Assembly: GCA_934234185.1 (NCBI GenBank)
Contig: CAKQHO010000023.1
Location: forward strand, 1-36,813
Length of the DNA stretch: 36,813 bases
Direction: 5' to 3'
From: an uncultured Psychrobacillus sp.
GTDB taxonomy: Bacteria; Bacillota; Bacilli; Bacillales_A; Planococcaceae
The notes below the pieces were generated by a model that was given only the letters and a program-made list of their open reading frames with translations, did not search any database and was not told the DNA's origin. The stretch's first letter is position 1. Each line of letters begins with the position of its first letter. This document shows positions 7,839 to 16,644 of this stretch, piece by piece. Made by a program: the position numbers and the translations under genes.

Positions 7839-8780
7839 GTGATAGCTTTAATTATTCGAAGAGGAGTTGAACTGCTTTTCTTATTACTAGGTATTTCTTT
7901 TTTAGTGTTTTCTTCCATGTACATAGCTCCAGGAGATCCAGCAACAATGGTAGGTGGCCCTACTGCTACCGAATCAGAGCTCGAGGCGATACGAGATAAT
8001 TTAGGCCTGAATGATCCATTTCTAGTTCAATATGGGAGGTACCTAAAAAATGCGGTACAAGGGGACTTCGGTTATTCTTATCAATCAAAACAGCCAGTAG
8101 CAGAAGCAATTGCAATTCGTTTCCCGAATACACTTAAACTCGCAGTAGCCAGTATGGTAGTCGCCATCATTATCGGGGTTGTAGCTGGACTCATTTCCGC
8201 CTTAAAGCAAAACTCTTGGCTAGATGTTAGTGCCACAACTTTTGCTTTGGCAGGTATCTCCATTCCAAACTTTTGGTTGGGAGCATTATTAATTCTTGTA
8301 TTCTCAGTAAATCTCCAGTGGCTACCTGTTGGAGGGCTATCCGAGCCGTTTTATACGACAGAAGGATTTAAGCAGATGATTTTACCGGCGATTACGTTAG
8401 GTACAAGTGCTGCTGCCATGATAGCCAGAATGACAAGATCCTCTGTATTAGAGGTTGCTAAAGCAGATTACGTGAGGACGGCTAGAGCAAAAGGTGTAAA
8501 AGAACATAAGGTTGTTTGGATTCACACCTTGAAAAATGCGATGATCCCAGTTGTTACTGTAATTGGTGTTAACTTCGGCGGATTGCTTGGTGGAACGATT
8601 ATCACAGAAAAAGTATTTGCGATTAATGGAGTAGGAAGACTGATGATTGATGCCATTGCACAACGAGATTTTCCAATGGTGCAAGCATCAGTATTGCTAG
8701 TAGCAACTCTATTCGTAGTAGTTAATCTGCTAGTCGATATAATATATACATTTATTGACCCAAGAATTAGCTATGACTAA
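7839..8780 (+). CDS. Oligopeptide-type ABC transporter permease (DppB/OppB family)
   Basis: First of two membrane subunits of a peptide importer. The N-terminal IIRRGVELLFLLLGISFLVFSSMYIAPGDPA is typical of DppB, followed by five more membrane segments and the EAA loop (ADYVRTARAKGVKEHKVVWIHTLKN, about residues 207-235) that contacts the ATPases. The frame is open from a GTG at 7827, but the GTG at 7839 gives the family-like N-terminus and has GGGTGA just upstream; both remain possible (317 or 313 aa). It is followed 15 bases later by the second permease, and the whole importer runs permease-permease-binding protein-ATPase-ATPase. Confidence 0.88.
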   Translation: MIALIIRRGVELLFLLLGISFLVFSSMYIAPGDPATMVGGPTATESELEAIRDNLGLNDPFLVQYGRYLKNAVQGDFGYSYQSKQPVAEAIAIRFPNTLKLAVASMVVAIIIGVVAGLISALKQNSWLDVSATTFALAGISIPNFWLGALLILVFSVNLQWLPVGGLSEPFYTTEGFKQMILPAITLGTSAAAMIARMTRSSVLEVAKADYVRTARAKGVKEHKVVWIHTLKNAMIPVVTVIGVNFGGLLGGTIITEKVFAINGVGRLMIDAIAQRDFPMVQASVLLVATLFVVVNLLVDIIYTFIDPRISYD

Positions 8781-8795
8781 GAAAGGAGGCATCAT

Positions 8796-9692
8796 ATGTC
8801 GAATGCAATTTCAATCAATAATAATGAAGTAACTGCGCCAAAGAAAAAAGATAAAGTGTATGTCACGACGATGAAGCGCCTCTTAAGGAACAAATTAGCT
8901 GTAATTGGTCTAGTTATTATTATTGGCCTTGTTGCGATGGCTGTATTTGCCCCATGGTTAGCAACGCATGATCCGTCTAAACAAAACTTGACTGCAAGTG
9001 AGCTTCCTGTATTCTCAGAGGGTCATTGGTTAGGAACAGATAACTATGGAAGAGATGTTTGGTCGCGATTAGTACATGGCTCTAGGATTTCTCTAGTTGT
9101 TGGATTAGCTGCTGTAGGCCTTGGTCTCTTTGGTGGTATTATCCTCGGCTTATTAGGAGGCTATTATAAAAAATTAGACGGAATTATTATGAGAATAGTA
9201 GACTTACTTTTCTCATTCCCAGGTATATTACTTGCGATGTTAATTATCGCAATATTAGGAACTAGCCTAGTAAACGTGGCGATCGCAATCAGTATTTGGT
9301 CTATTCCTAGCTGTGCGCGTATCGTGCGAGGGTCGGTCCTCTCCATCAAGCAAAAAGAATATATTATGGCGCTGAAATCATTAGGAGCTTCAGACCTACG
9401 AATTATGGTTCGTCATATCCTTCCAAACGCAATGGCACCGATTATTGTATTTGCTACGATGCGTATGGGAACGGCAATCTTATCAACTGCTTCCTTGAGT
9501 TACTTAGGGTTAGGAGCCCAGCCACCTACTCCAGAGTGGGGTGCCATGATATCACAAGGGCAAAGCTACATGTGGACGTCTCCACATTTAACGATTATTC
9601 CCGGTATAGCAATTATGCTTACGGTATTTGCCTTTAACGTGGTCGGAGACGGATTAAGAGATGCATTAGATCCTAATATGGATATTCAATAA
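8796..9692 (+). CDS. Oligopeptide-type ABC transporter permease (DppC/OppC family)
   Basis: Second membrane subunit, 298 aa. The N-terminal cytoplasmic tail and OppC_N segment (RLLRNKLAVIGLVIIIGLVAMAVFAPWLA) precede HWLGTDNYGRDVWSRLVHGSRISLVVG, the standard DppC signature, then the permease domain with an EAA loop at EYIMALKSLGASDLRIMVRHILPNAM. AAGAAAGGAGG precedes ATG 8796. It forms the channel with the preceding DppB-type protein. The gene ends 4 bases before the open frame of the binding protein, so coupling is tight. Confidence 0.9.
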   Translation: MSNAISINNNEVTAPKKKDKVYVTTMKRLLRNKLAVIGLVIIIGLVAMAVFAPWLATHDPSKQNLTASELPVFSEGHWLGTDNYGRDVWSRLVHGSRISLVVGLAAVGLGLFGGIILGLLGGYYKKLDGIIMRIVDLLFSFPGILLAMLIIAILGTSLVNVAIAISIWSIPSCARIVRGSVLSIKQKEYIMALKSLGASDLRIMVRHILPNAMAPIIVFATMRMGTAILSTASLSYLGLGAQPPTPEWGAMISQGQSYMWTSPHLTIIPGIAIMLTVFAFNVVGDGLRDALDPNMDIQ

Positions 9693-9710
9693 AAATTGGA
9701 GGAAAAAAAG

Positions 9711-11258
9711 ATGAAGAAAAAATGGTTAATCGCAGTATTATTTGTAGTCTCCATCGTGTTAGCTGCATGCTCAGGCGATGATTCTAAAGGAAAAGAAAGT
9801 AGTTCAGGATCAGGATCTGATATTAGTGGTAAAACATTTACCTATGCATCCACTACTGATGCGGTAGGTCTATCACCAATCCTTACAAACGACTCTGCAT
9901 CAGCTAACGTAACAGAGCAAGTCTATGAAACACTATTTTCTCGTAATATAGAAACTATGGAAATTGAGCCTAAATTAGCAGTATCCTACGAAAACCCAGA
10001 TGAAAATACATGGATTTTCAAATTAAGAGAGGGAGTAACATTCCATGATGGTACCCCATTTAACGCAGAGGCAGTAAAGTATACTTTCGAAAAAATGCGT
10101 GATCCAGAAACAGCAGCACCTCGTGCTTCTTTATTCGAACCAGTAAATGAAATTACTGTAGAAGATGAATATACACTTAAAGTAACAACGAAATATCCAT
10201 ACGGTACGTTTTTAGCTGGATTAACTCACTCAAATGCAGCGATTGTTAGCCCTACTGCTGACCAAAACCAAGATTTAATGAAGCAACCAGTTGGTACTGG
10301 ACCATTCAAATTTGTTAGTTGGACTCCAGGAGATCAGCTTGTACTAGAAGCAAATGAAGAGTATTGGGACGGAGCTCCAGACTTAAAGAAAGTCGTTTTC
10401 AAAGTTGTACCAGAGGTTTCTACAGCAATCTCTATGCTACAAACTGGTGAGGTACAATTTATCGATAACCTGCCAACAGAGCAAATCGGTCGTTTAGAAT
10501 CAATGAAAGATATTGAGATAGAAAAAATTGAAGGTTCACCTGTTTACTATTTAACGTTCAATCATCAAAGAGAAATGAATCAAGATCCAGAATTTCGTGA
10601 AGCAGTTGCGTCTGCAATTGACCGTGATGCATTTGTTTCAAAGCTAAATGGATTAGGAGTTAGAAGCGATAGTGTTATTGGACCAAAAGTATTTGGCTAC
10701 GATGAATCAGCTGATAATGCAGGAACACCTTATGATGTAGAAAAGGCAAAAGAATTAGTAGAGAAAAATGGATACGGTGATAAACCAATCAAGCTTTTAA
10801 CTGCAAACCGTGCAAACACTACTTTAATGGCTGAAATTGTTCAAGCACAATTAACAGAAGCTGGATTTAAAGTAGAAATTGAGTCAATGGAGTGGGCAAC
10901 ATTCCTAGATACAGCTCGTGCTGGTGAATATGATTTAACCTTCTTAAGCTGGTCAAATGTGACAGGTGATGGTTCAGAACTATTCTACCCGAACTTCCAC
11001 AGCGACAATTTAGGAAATTCAAACAGAGCACAATATAGTAACCCAGAATTTGATGAGTTAGTAATGGGTTCTCGTACTACTGTGGATCAAGAGGAACGTG
11101 CAAAGTTATTAGATCAAGCAAACAAGCTTATGCTTGACGAAAATGTAGCGGTTGTAATGTACCATGGTGTTGTTACTTCTGCAATGAGCAGTGATTACAA
11201 AGGTTTAGAATTAGATCCTAATGGTAAGTGGGCATTAAAAAACGTTACAGGAAAGTAG
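9711..11258 (+). CDS. Peptide-binding lipoprotein of ABC transporter (SBP family 5)
   Basis: Extracellular substrate-binding protein of 515 aa anchored as a lipoprotein: a basic start, hydrophobic core, and lipobox LAAC with the lipidated Cys at residue 20, followed by a Ser/Gly/Asp/Lys linker. The family-5 core is visible (LAVSYENPDENTWIFKLREG, FHDGTPFNAEAVKYTFE, PVGTGPFKFVSW). The frame is open from TTG 9696, but GGAGGA lies inside that extension and 8 bases before ATG 9711, which is the real start. The ligand is not evident; the neighbouring gamma-glutamyltransferase homologue suggests gamma-glutamyl peptides or other short peptides. Confidence 0.92.
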   Translation: MKKKWLIAVLFVVSIVLAACSGDDSKGKESSSGSGSDISGKTFTYASTTDAVGLSPILTNDSASANVTEQVYETLFSRNIETMEIEPKLAVSYENPDENTWIFKLREGVTFHDGTPFNAEAVKYTFEKMRDPETAAPRASLFEPVNEITVEDEYTLKVTTKYPYGTFLAGLTHSNAAIVSPTADQNQDLMKQPVGTGPFKFVSWTPGDQLVLEANEEYWDGAPDLKKVVFKVVPEVSTAISMLQTGEVQFIDNLPTEQIGRLESMKDIEIEKIEGSPVYYLTFNHQREMNQDPEFREAVASAIDRDAFVSKLNGLGVRSDSVIGPKVFGYDESADNAGTPYDVEKAKELVEKNGYGDKPIKLLTANRANTTLMAEIVQAQLTEAGFKVEIESMEWATFLDTARAGEYDLTFLSWSNVTGDGSELFYPNFHSDNLGNSNRAQYSNPEFDELVMGSRTTVDQEERAKLLDQANKLMLDENVAVVMYHGVVTSAMSSDYKGLELDPNGKWALKNVTGK

Positions 11259-11268
11259 GTTTTAAAGA

Positions 11269-12273
11269 ATGAAGGAGACATTATTAGAAGTGAATCATTT
11301 AGTAACTGAATTTCGCACAGCGGACGGCACAGTCCAGGCTGTGCGAGATGTCTCCTTTTCTGTATCAAAAGGAGAAACCCTCTGTATTGTTGGAGAATCT
11401 GGATGTGGAAAAAGCATCACATCTCTTTCCGTAATTGGCTTGCTACCGAGCAATGGAAAAATTGCTTCTGGGCAGATTAAATATGAGGGGAAGGAAATTC
11501 AAAGCCTCCCTTATGAAGAAATGAGGAAAATGCGGGGTAATAAGATATCTATGATATTCCAAGAGCCAATGACGGCATTGAACCCTGTATTAACGGTAGG
11601 CTACCAGCTAAGAGAGCCTTTAATGCTTCACCATAGTTTATCTAAGTCGGAGGCAAATAAGCAAGGGATTGAGCTGTTAAAGCAGGTTGGAATTCCATAC
11701 CCTGAAAAACGAATAAATCAGTACCCACATGAATTGAGTGGCGGAATGCGCCAACGAGTAATGATAGCAATAGCGCTTGCTTGTCATCCTGGGCTTTTAA
11801 TCGCAGATGAACCAACCACAGCACTTGACGTTACGATTCAAGCACAAATATTAGACTTAATCAATGAGTTGAAAGATAAGCTTAATATGGGCGTCATGCT
11901 TATCACCCATGACATGGGAGTAGTAGCAGAGGTTGCAGATAAGGTAATGGTTATGTATGCAGGGAAAAAGGTCGAGGAAGGGAAAGTAGAGGATATTTTT
12001 AATGATCCTAAGCACCCCTATACAAAAGGGCTTTTAAATTCAGTGCCAAATGTAGATGATCCAAGCTTTGAGCTAGAGCCGATTCCAGGTTCGCTGCCAA
12101 GTTTGCAGGAGAATATACAGGGTTGTAGGTTTCACCCTCGCTGTAAATTTGCAACGGCAAAGTGCAGTGAAGTAGCTCCTCCTGACATAGTATCAGGAGA
12201 TAAGCACATGGTGAGCTGCTGGCTATACGAAGAGGAGGAGATAAAAAATGGTCAACTTGTCACCCAAAACTGA
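11269..12273 (+). CDS. Peptide ABC transporter ATP-binding protein (DppD/OppD family)
   Basis: First ATPase subunit, 334 aa. Walker A GESGCGKS at residues 42-49, Q-loop in IFQEPMTALNP, signature LSGGMRQRV, Walker B and D-loop in LIADEPTTALDV, and the switch His in LITHDMG. The C-terminal oligo_HPY region (PYTKGLLNSVP) ends with four cysteines (GCRFHPRC, KC, SCW); in this family such cysteines can carry an iron-sulphur cluster. The ribosome binding site is weak (GTAGG some 11 bases before ATG), so translation may depend on coupling with the binding-protein gene ending 10 bases before. It overlaps the next gene by 26 bases. Confidence 0.93.
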   Translation: MKETLLEVNHLVTEFRTADGTVQAVRDVSFSVSKGETLCIVGESGCGKSITSLSVIGLLPSNGKIASGQIKYEGKEIQSLPYEEMRKMRGNKISMIFQEPMTALNPVLTVGYQLREPLMLHHSLSKSEANKQGIELLKQVGIPYPEKRINQYPHELSGGMRQRVMIAIALACHPGLLIADEPTTALDVTIQAQILDLINELKDKLNMGVMLITHDMGVVAEVADKVMVMYAGKKVEEGKVEDIFNDPKHPYTKGLLNSVPNVDDPSFELEPIPGSLPSLQENIQGCRFHPRCKFATAKCSEVAPPDIVSGDKHMVSCWLYEEEEIKNGQLVTQN

Positions 12274-13252
12274 TCAGAAAAAGGTCCTCCTTGAACTAAA
12301 CGGAGTCAAAAAGTATTTCCCTATTAAAGGGGGAGTATTGAAAAGGGTCCAGGGTCATGTGCAGGCAGTACAGGAAGTGAATCTCAAGCTTTATGAAGGT
12401 GAAAGCTTGGGCGTTGTGGGAGAGTCTGGCTGTGGAAAATCAACTTTAGGCAGAGCTGTTTTAGGGTTAGAATCGTTAACGGCTGGAAAAATTATCTTCC
12501 AGGAGCAGGAAATTCAAAACTTAAAGCGAAAAGAGAAGTTAAAGTTCGTAAAAGAAATGCAGATGATCTTCCAGGATCCTTTTGCCTCTTTAAATCCTCG
12601 TCAACGCATTGGGCATGCTTTAGAAGAAGTGTTTGTCATGCATACGAATATGACGAAGCAGGAAAGACGAACAGCAGTGATTGACTTATTACAGGAAGTG
12701 GGCTTAAGAGAAGAGCATTACGAAAGATATCCACACGAATTTAGTGGTGGTCAAAGACAAAGAATTGGGATAGCACGTGCTATTGCCTTGAATCCTTCTT
12801 TTATCATCTGTGATGAAGCAGTTTCTGCACTAGACGTATCGGTTCAAGCTCAGGTCTTAAAGCTATTGAAAACACTTCAAGAAAAATATCAACTGTCTTA
12901 TCTTTTTATATCTCATGACTTAGGGGTAGTTCGTTATTTCTGCGATCGTGTTCTTGTAATGTATCTAGGAAATACAGTGGAGCTTGGAACAGTGGAGGAT
13001 TTATTCACGAATCCGTTGCACCCTTATACTCAGGCTCTTCTCTCAGCGATTCCAAGACCTTCTGTTGATAAAAACGTGAAGCGCATTCGTTTACAGGGAG
13101 ATCTTCCAAACCCTGCAAACCCACCATCTGGCTGTCCTTTCCATACACGTTGTCCAATCGCACAGGATGTGTGCCGAGCAGAGAAGCCTGCATGGGAGGA
13201 AATAGAGGAGGGGCATTTCGCGGCCTGCCATTTTGCAGGTACAAAAATTTAG
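12248..13252 (+). CDS. Peptide ABC transporter ATP-binding protein (DppF/OppF family)
   Basis: Second ATPase subunit, 334 aa, pairing with the DppD-type protein to drive import. The family's typical opening (LLELNGVKKYFPIKGGVLKR) is followed by Walker A GESGCGKST, IFQDPFASLNPRQRIG, signature FSGGQRQRIGIARA, Walker B FIICDEAVSALDV and FISHDLG, then the oligo_HPY tail with GCPFHTRCP and further cysteines. AGGAGGAG precedes ATG 12248 within the end of the upstream gene, so the two are translationally coupled. The gamma-glutamyltransferase gene starts 17 bases after its stop. Confidence 0.93.
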   Translation: MVNLSPKTDQKKVLLELNGVKKYFPIKGGVLKRVQGHVQAVQEVNLKLYEGESLGVVGESGCGKSTLGRAVLGLESLTAGKIIFQEQEIQNLKRKEKLKFVKEMQMIFQDPFASLNPRQRIGHALEEVFVMHTNMTKQERRTAVIDLLQEVGLREEHYERYPHEFSGGQRQRIGIARAIALNPSFIICDEAVSALDVSVQAQVLKLLKTLQEKYQLSYLFISHDLGVVRYFCDRVLVMYLGNTVELGTVEDLFTNPLHPYTQALLSAIPRPSVDKNVKRIRLQGDLPNPANPPSGCPFHTRCPIAQDVCRAEKPAWEEIEEGHFAACHFAGTKI

Positions 13253-13269
13253 AAAAGGGGAATAACATC

Positions 13270-14874
13270 ATGGATTACTTATATCACCCGTTTCCGGCTA
13301 AGAGACATACAGTTTTCGCAAAAAAAGGAATGGTAGCAACCTCCCAGCCCTTAGCAGCGCAAGCTGGACTAGATATTCTTAAAAAGGGAGGAAATGCGAT
13401 TGATGCTGCAATTGCAACTGCTGCAGCACTTACAGTCGTAGAGCCTACTTCTAATGGTATTGGTGGAGATGCATTTGCTTTAGTATGGACTAAAGGAAAG
13501 CTGCATGGTCTAAATGCTTCAGGACCTGCTCCGCAATCCATTTCTTCAGAGAAGCTAAAAGAAAAGGGTCACGAGAAAATGCCTGTTCACGGAGTGGTTC
13601 CTGTAACTGTTCCCGGAGTGCCTGCTGCATGGGCAGCCTTGTCCAAAAAGTTTGGAAAGCTGCCGTTGAAGGAAGTGCTAGAGCCTGCCATTGCATATGC
13701 AGAGGAAGGGTATCCACTGACTCCGATTCTCGGCAAGTATTGGAAGCTTGCGTATGACAAATTCAAAGCAAGCTTTACTACAGCAGAGTTTGATTCTTGG
13801 TTCGAAACCTTTGCACCAGATGGGCGCTCACCTGAAATAGGAGAGGTATGGAAGTCACCTGGTCATGCTAGTACCCTGCGAGCAATTGGAGAGACAAATG
13901 CCGAAGCATTTTATAAGGGCGATTTAGCTGATAAAATGGATGCTTTTATGAAAAAGCATGATGGCTATTTATCTAAAAGTGACCTTGAAGCATACGAGCC
14001 GGAGTGGGTGGATCCTATTTCTGTGAACTATCGTGGCTACGATGTGTGGGAAATTCCACCGAACGGTCAAGGGATGGTAGCCCTAATGGCTCTAAATGTG
14101 TTTGAAAAGCTTGATAAACCGGAGTGGCAGAGCACAGCTACAATTCATCAGCAAATAGAATCTATGAAGCTTGCCTTCACTGATGGTCAGGCTTTTATTA
14201 CAGAGCCAGAGGAAATGCCAGTAAGCGTGGATCATCTATTATCAGAGGAATATGCAGAAAAGAGAAAATCGGTTATTGGTGAATTAGCCTCTGATCCATT
14301 CCCATACGAATTGCCGAAGGGCGGTACCGTATACTTAGCTGCTGCAGATGAAGAAGGGAATATGATTTCCTACATTCAAAGTAACTATATGGGCTTCGGT
14401 TCAGGCATTGTCATCCCAGAAACCGGGATTTCTTTACAGAATAGAGGACATGACTTTTCATTAGATGAAGCGCATCCAAATGTGTTGAAGCCTGGGAAAA
14501 GAACGTATCATACAATTATCCCTGGCTTCCTAACAAAGAACGGGGAAGCAGTGGGACCATTTGGAGTGATGGGTGGATACATGCAACCGCAAGGGCATTT
14601 CCAAGTGGTGGCCAATACAGTAGATTATATGTTAAATCCACAGGCTGCACTTGATATGCCTCGCTGGCAATGGATAAAGGGAAAAACTGTACATGTAGAG
14701 CCTGATTTCCCTAATTACCTTGTTCAGAGCTTGGTAAGAAAAGGGCATGATATTCAAGTAGCGACTGATGGGGGAAGCTTTGGACGTGGACAGATTATCT
14801 GGAGAAACCCAGAAACGGGCGTGCTTCAAGGAGGAACTGAATCTCGAACGGATGGGGCTATCGCGGCGTGGTAG
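13270..14874 (+). CDS. ywrD: Gamma-glutamyltransferase family protein (YwrD-like)
   Basis: Ntn-hydrolase of the gamma-glutamyltransferase family, 534 aa, expected to mature by self-cleavage before a catalytic threonine and then to hydrolyse or transfer gamma-glutamyl groups. The N-terminal GMVATSQPLAAQAGLDILKKG and NAIDAAIATAAALTVVEP are standard. The likely nucleophile is Thr353 in PKGGTVYLAAADEEGN, followed by NYMGFGSGIVIP and the glycine loop GVMGGYMQPQGH. Classical secreted enzymes have TTH at the cleavage site; YwrD-type proteins have GGTVY as here. No signal peptide is seen, so it is probably cytoplasmic, unlike B. subtilis Ggt. The frame is open from 13150, inside dppF, but ATG 13270 with AAAAGGGG is the start. 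It could act on peptides brought in by the upstream importer. Confidence 0.9.
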   Translation: MDYLYHPFPAKRHTVFAKKGMVATSQPLAAQAGLDILKKGGNAIDAAIATAAALTVVEPTSNGIGGDAFALVWTKGKLHGLNASGPAPQSISSEKLKEKGHEKMPVHGVVPVTVPGVPAAWAALSKKFGKLPLKEVLEPAIAYAEEGYPLTPILGKYWKLAYDKFKASFTTAEFDSWFETFAPDGRSPEIGEVWKSPGHASTLRAIGETNAEAFYKGDLADKMDAFMKKHDGYLSKSDLEAYEPEWVDPISVNYRGYDVWEIPPNGQGMVALMALNVFEKLDKPEWQSTATIHQQIESMKLAFTDGQAFITEPEEMPVSVDHLLSEEYAEKRKSVIGELASDPFPYELPKGGTVYLAAADEEGNMISYIQSNYMGFGSGIVIPETGISLQNRGHDFSLDEAHPNVLKPGKRTYHTIIPGFLTKNGEAVGPFGVMGGYMQPQGHFQVVANTVDYMLNPQAALDMPRWQWIKGKTVHVEPDFPNYLVQSLVRKGHDIQVATDGGSFGRGQIIWRNPETGVLQGGTESRTDGAIAAW

Positions 14875-15464
14875 AACGTCTCCCTTTGAAGGATGGCACT
14901 GTACGTCCAAAGCCAGCCCTTCAAAGAGATATTACGATGGCTTTCTTTCGAGTTGGAATACTAGGATTTGGAGGTGGGCCCTCTTCGATTCCTCTCTTTC
15001 ATCAAGAGGTCGTGAAAAAGTACGGCTGGATGGATGAGGATGAATTTGGGGATACCTTAGCCTTGGCGAATACAATGCCAGGACCAATTGCAACCAAGAT
15101 GGCAGGCTATATTGGTTATCGAGTTGCAGGGATTTGGGGCTGTATTAACGCAATTGTTGCATCGGTTGTTCCAACTGTTCTGATGATGATCGTCCTTCTC
15201 GGTTTTCTACAAAACTTTAAGGATTCTCCTAGAGTTCAACATATGACGGCTGCTGTTATTCCGATAGTTGCGGTGATGCTTGGAGTGCTGACTTGGGATT
15301 TTGTGAAAAAGTCTGGAGAATCCTTCGGCTGGTGGAAGGCGCTTGTTTTGATTGCAGTAGCAGCAATATTTATGGAACTCCTTCAAATTCACCCAGCATT
15401 CATTATCTTAGCTTGTATATTGATCGTTTTCCTCCCTTCCTTAAAGAGGGGGTTTAAGAAATGA
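14868..15464 (+). CDS. ywrB: Chromate transporter family protein, first half (YwrB-like)
   Basis: Half-size CHR-family membrane protein of 198 aa with about five hydrophobic segments. Conserved motifs GGGPSSIPLFHQEVV, LANTMPGPIATKMAGYIGY are those of short-chain CHR proteins that work as a pair. Despite the family name, the substrate is uncertain; proton-coupled chromate or sulphate exchange is the usual suggestion. The start is uncertain: GTG 14868 overlaps the stop of the gamma-glutamyltransferase gene (a typical coupling arrangement) and covers the residues before AFFR present in relatives; ATG 14937 is the alternative, but cuts close to the first membrane segment and has only a weak binding site. 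Confidence 0.87.
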   Translation: MVERLPLKDGTVRPKPALQRDITMAFFRVGILGFGGGPSSIPLFHQEVVKKYGWMDEDEFGDTLALANTMPGPIATKMAGYIGYRVAGIWGCINAIVASVVPTVLMMIVLLGFLQNFKDSPRVQHMTAAVIPIVAVMLGVLTWDFVKKSGESFGWWKALVLIAVAAIFMELLQIHPAFIILACILIVFLPSLKRGFKK

Positions 15465-15988
15465 TTTATTGGAAATTATTTTTAGCATTTTTTATTCCTG
15501 GAATTTTAGGATATGGGGGAGGACCTGCTTCTATACCACTAGTGGAGCATGAGGTAGTGGATAACTATGAGTGGATGACTACCCAGGAGTTTAGTGAGGT
15601 TGTAGCTCTCGGGAACTCTTTGCCAGGTCCTATTGCCACCAAGATGGCTGGTTATATTGGCTATGAGCAGGGTGGCATTCTAGGAGCGGTGGTTGCCTTA
15701 TTTGCTACCGTGGCGCCTTCTTTAATTTTGATGGTTAGCATGATGGCAATCTTATTGAAATATAAGGATGCACCGGAGGTCAAGAATCTAACGAAGCTTA
15801 TTCGCCCGGTGATTGCTGTACTGCTTGGAGTGATGACTCTTCAGTTTGCACAGGAATCAGTAGGGGGACTAGGTATTGCATCCACGTTAATTTTAATAGT
15901 AGGAGGCTACTTGCTTCTAGAGAAGGTTAAGCTGCATCCGGCATTTGTAATTATGCTTGCGCTTGCTTACGGAGCAGTAATTGTGTAG
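15461..15988 (+). CDS. ywrA: Chromate transporter family protein, second half (YwrA-like)
   Basis: Second CHR half-protein, 175 aa, with the mirrored motifs GYGGGPASIPLVEHEVV and LGNSLPGPIATKMAGYIGY and about five membrane segments. Its ATG overlaps the TGA of the first half (ATGA), so the two are made together and most likely form a heterodimeric transporter. In B. subtilis the equivalent pair ywrA/ywrB lies next to ywrC (Lrp) and ywrD, in a different order. This gene ends the seven-gene run started at 7839 and is followed by a terminator. Confidence 0.88.
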   Translation: MIYWKLFLAFFIPGILGYGGGPASIPLVEHEVVDNYEWMTTQEFSEVVALGNSLPGPIATKMAGYIGYEQGGILGAVVALFATVAPSLILMVSMMAILLKYKDAPEVKNLTKLIRPVIAVLLGVMTLQFAQESVGGLGIASTLILIVGGYLLLEKVKLHPAFVIMLALAYGAVIV

Positions 15989-15989
15989 A

Positions 15990-16017
15990 AGAGATCCTTT
16001 TTAGGGTCTCTTTTTTC
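15990..16017 (+). terminator. Terminator after the opp-ywrD-ywrB-ywrA operon
   Basis: AGAGATCC (15990-15997) and GGGTCTCT (16004-16011, one G-U) pair around a 6-base loop, followed by six T. Confidence 0.8.
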
Positions 16018-16048
16018 CTTTTGACCACTAACTCCACTATTAAAGGGT

Positions 16049-16387
16049 TTATAGCAGCCTTTTCACTTCTTCTTTAAGATAGCTATACTGCCTATCGTTT
16101 GTGTCGGCAAATGCTTCATCTCTGCTAGAGAGGGTGTGTTCGGATGTGATCGGCTCATCAAATTGAGAGGATGTAAAGTCGTATACTTTTCCATCTATCT
16201 TGTTATAAAAATGCCATCCACCTAGACAGTGTGTTTTATAAATTTCTCCTCCTAATAGGTCATTCACTACCAGTGCGGTTACTCCACATTGCCCTTTTGC
16301 AGGGTTCTCCTCCCTCCATTTCGAGCTGGATTGTAAGGACCATGAAGCAAAAAATGTCTTTTGAATGTGATAGATTAATTGTTTCAT
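16049..16387 (-). CDS. yunG: YunG family protein of unknown function
   Basis: Small soluble protein of 112 aa. GQCGVTALVVNDLLGGEI, GWHFYNKIDGKVYDFTSSQF are the family core: a conserved Cys (residue 34) followed by His (about 59), which looks like a papain-like or transglutaminase-like arrangement, although no activity is known. GGGGAAA precedes the ATG on the minus strand. It is the only minus-strand gene in the first 25 kb and faces away from glmS; its promoter overlaps the region upstream of the glmS leader. B. subtilis YunG has a similar length. Confidence 0.75.
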   Translation of the reverse strand: MKQLIYHIQKTFFASWSLQSSSKWREENPAKGQCGVTALVVNDLLGGEIYKTHCLGGWHFYNKIDGKVYDFTSSQFDEPITSEHTLSSRDEAFADTNDRQYSYLKEEVKRLL

Positions 16388-16420
16388 TTATTTTTCCCCT
16401 ATATATTTAGTCTTTCTTCT

Positions 16421-16449
16421 ATTATATAGGAACCGGAAATAGCGGCCAA
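16421..16449 (-). promoter_or_regulatory. Promoter of the yunG-like gene
   Basis: Read on the minus strand: TTGGCC (16449-16444), 17 bases, TATAAT (16426-16421). It would start transcription near 16414, giving a leader of about 27 bases. Confidence 0.6.
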
Positions 16450-16541
16450 AGATTCTGGAGGCATTTATTGGTTTCGACGGCTAAAGACTAGTCCTAATGC
16501 TTTTTATGTACAAATAGTATATAAGGCTATACTCGATTAAA

Positions 16542-16570
16542 TTGACTTGCATATAGTGAAAAGATATAAT
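16542..16570 (+). promoter_or_regulatory. Strong SigA promoter of glmS
   Basis: TTGACT (16542-16547) and TATAAT (16565-16570) are separated by exactly 17 bases. The start would be near 16577, about 80 bases before the ribozyme cleavage site and nearly 400 bases before the glmS start codon. Confidence 0.85.
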
Positions 16571-16644
16571 GAAAAAGTTACTTATATTGAAATATTAGTA
16601 AGTAGCCGCGTAGAGAAGGAGGAAAGGAAACGCGTTAAAAGAAT

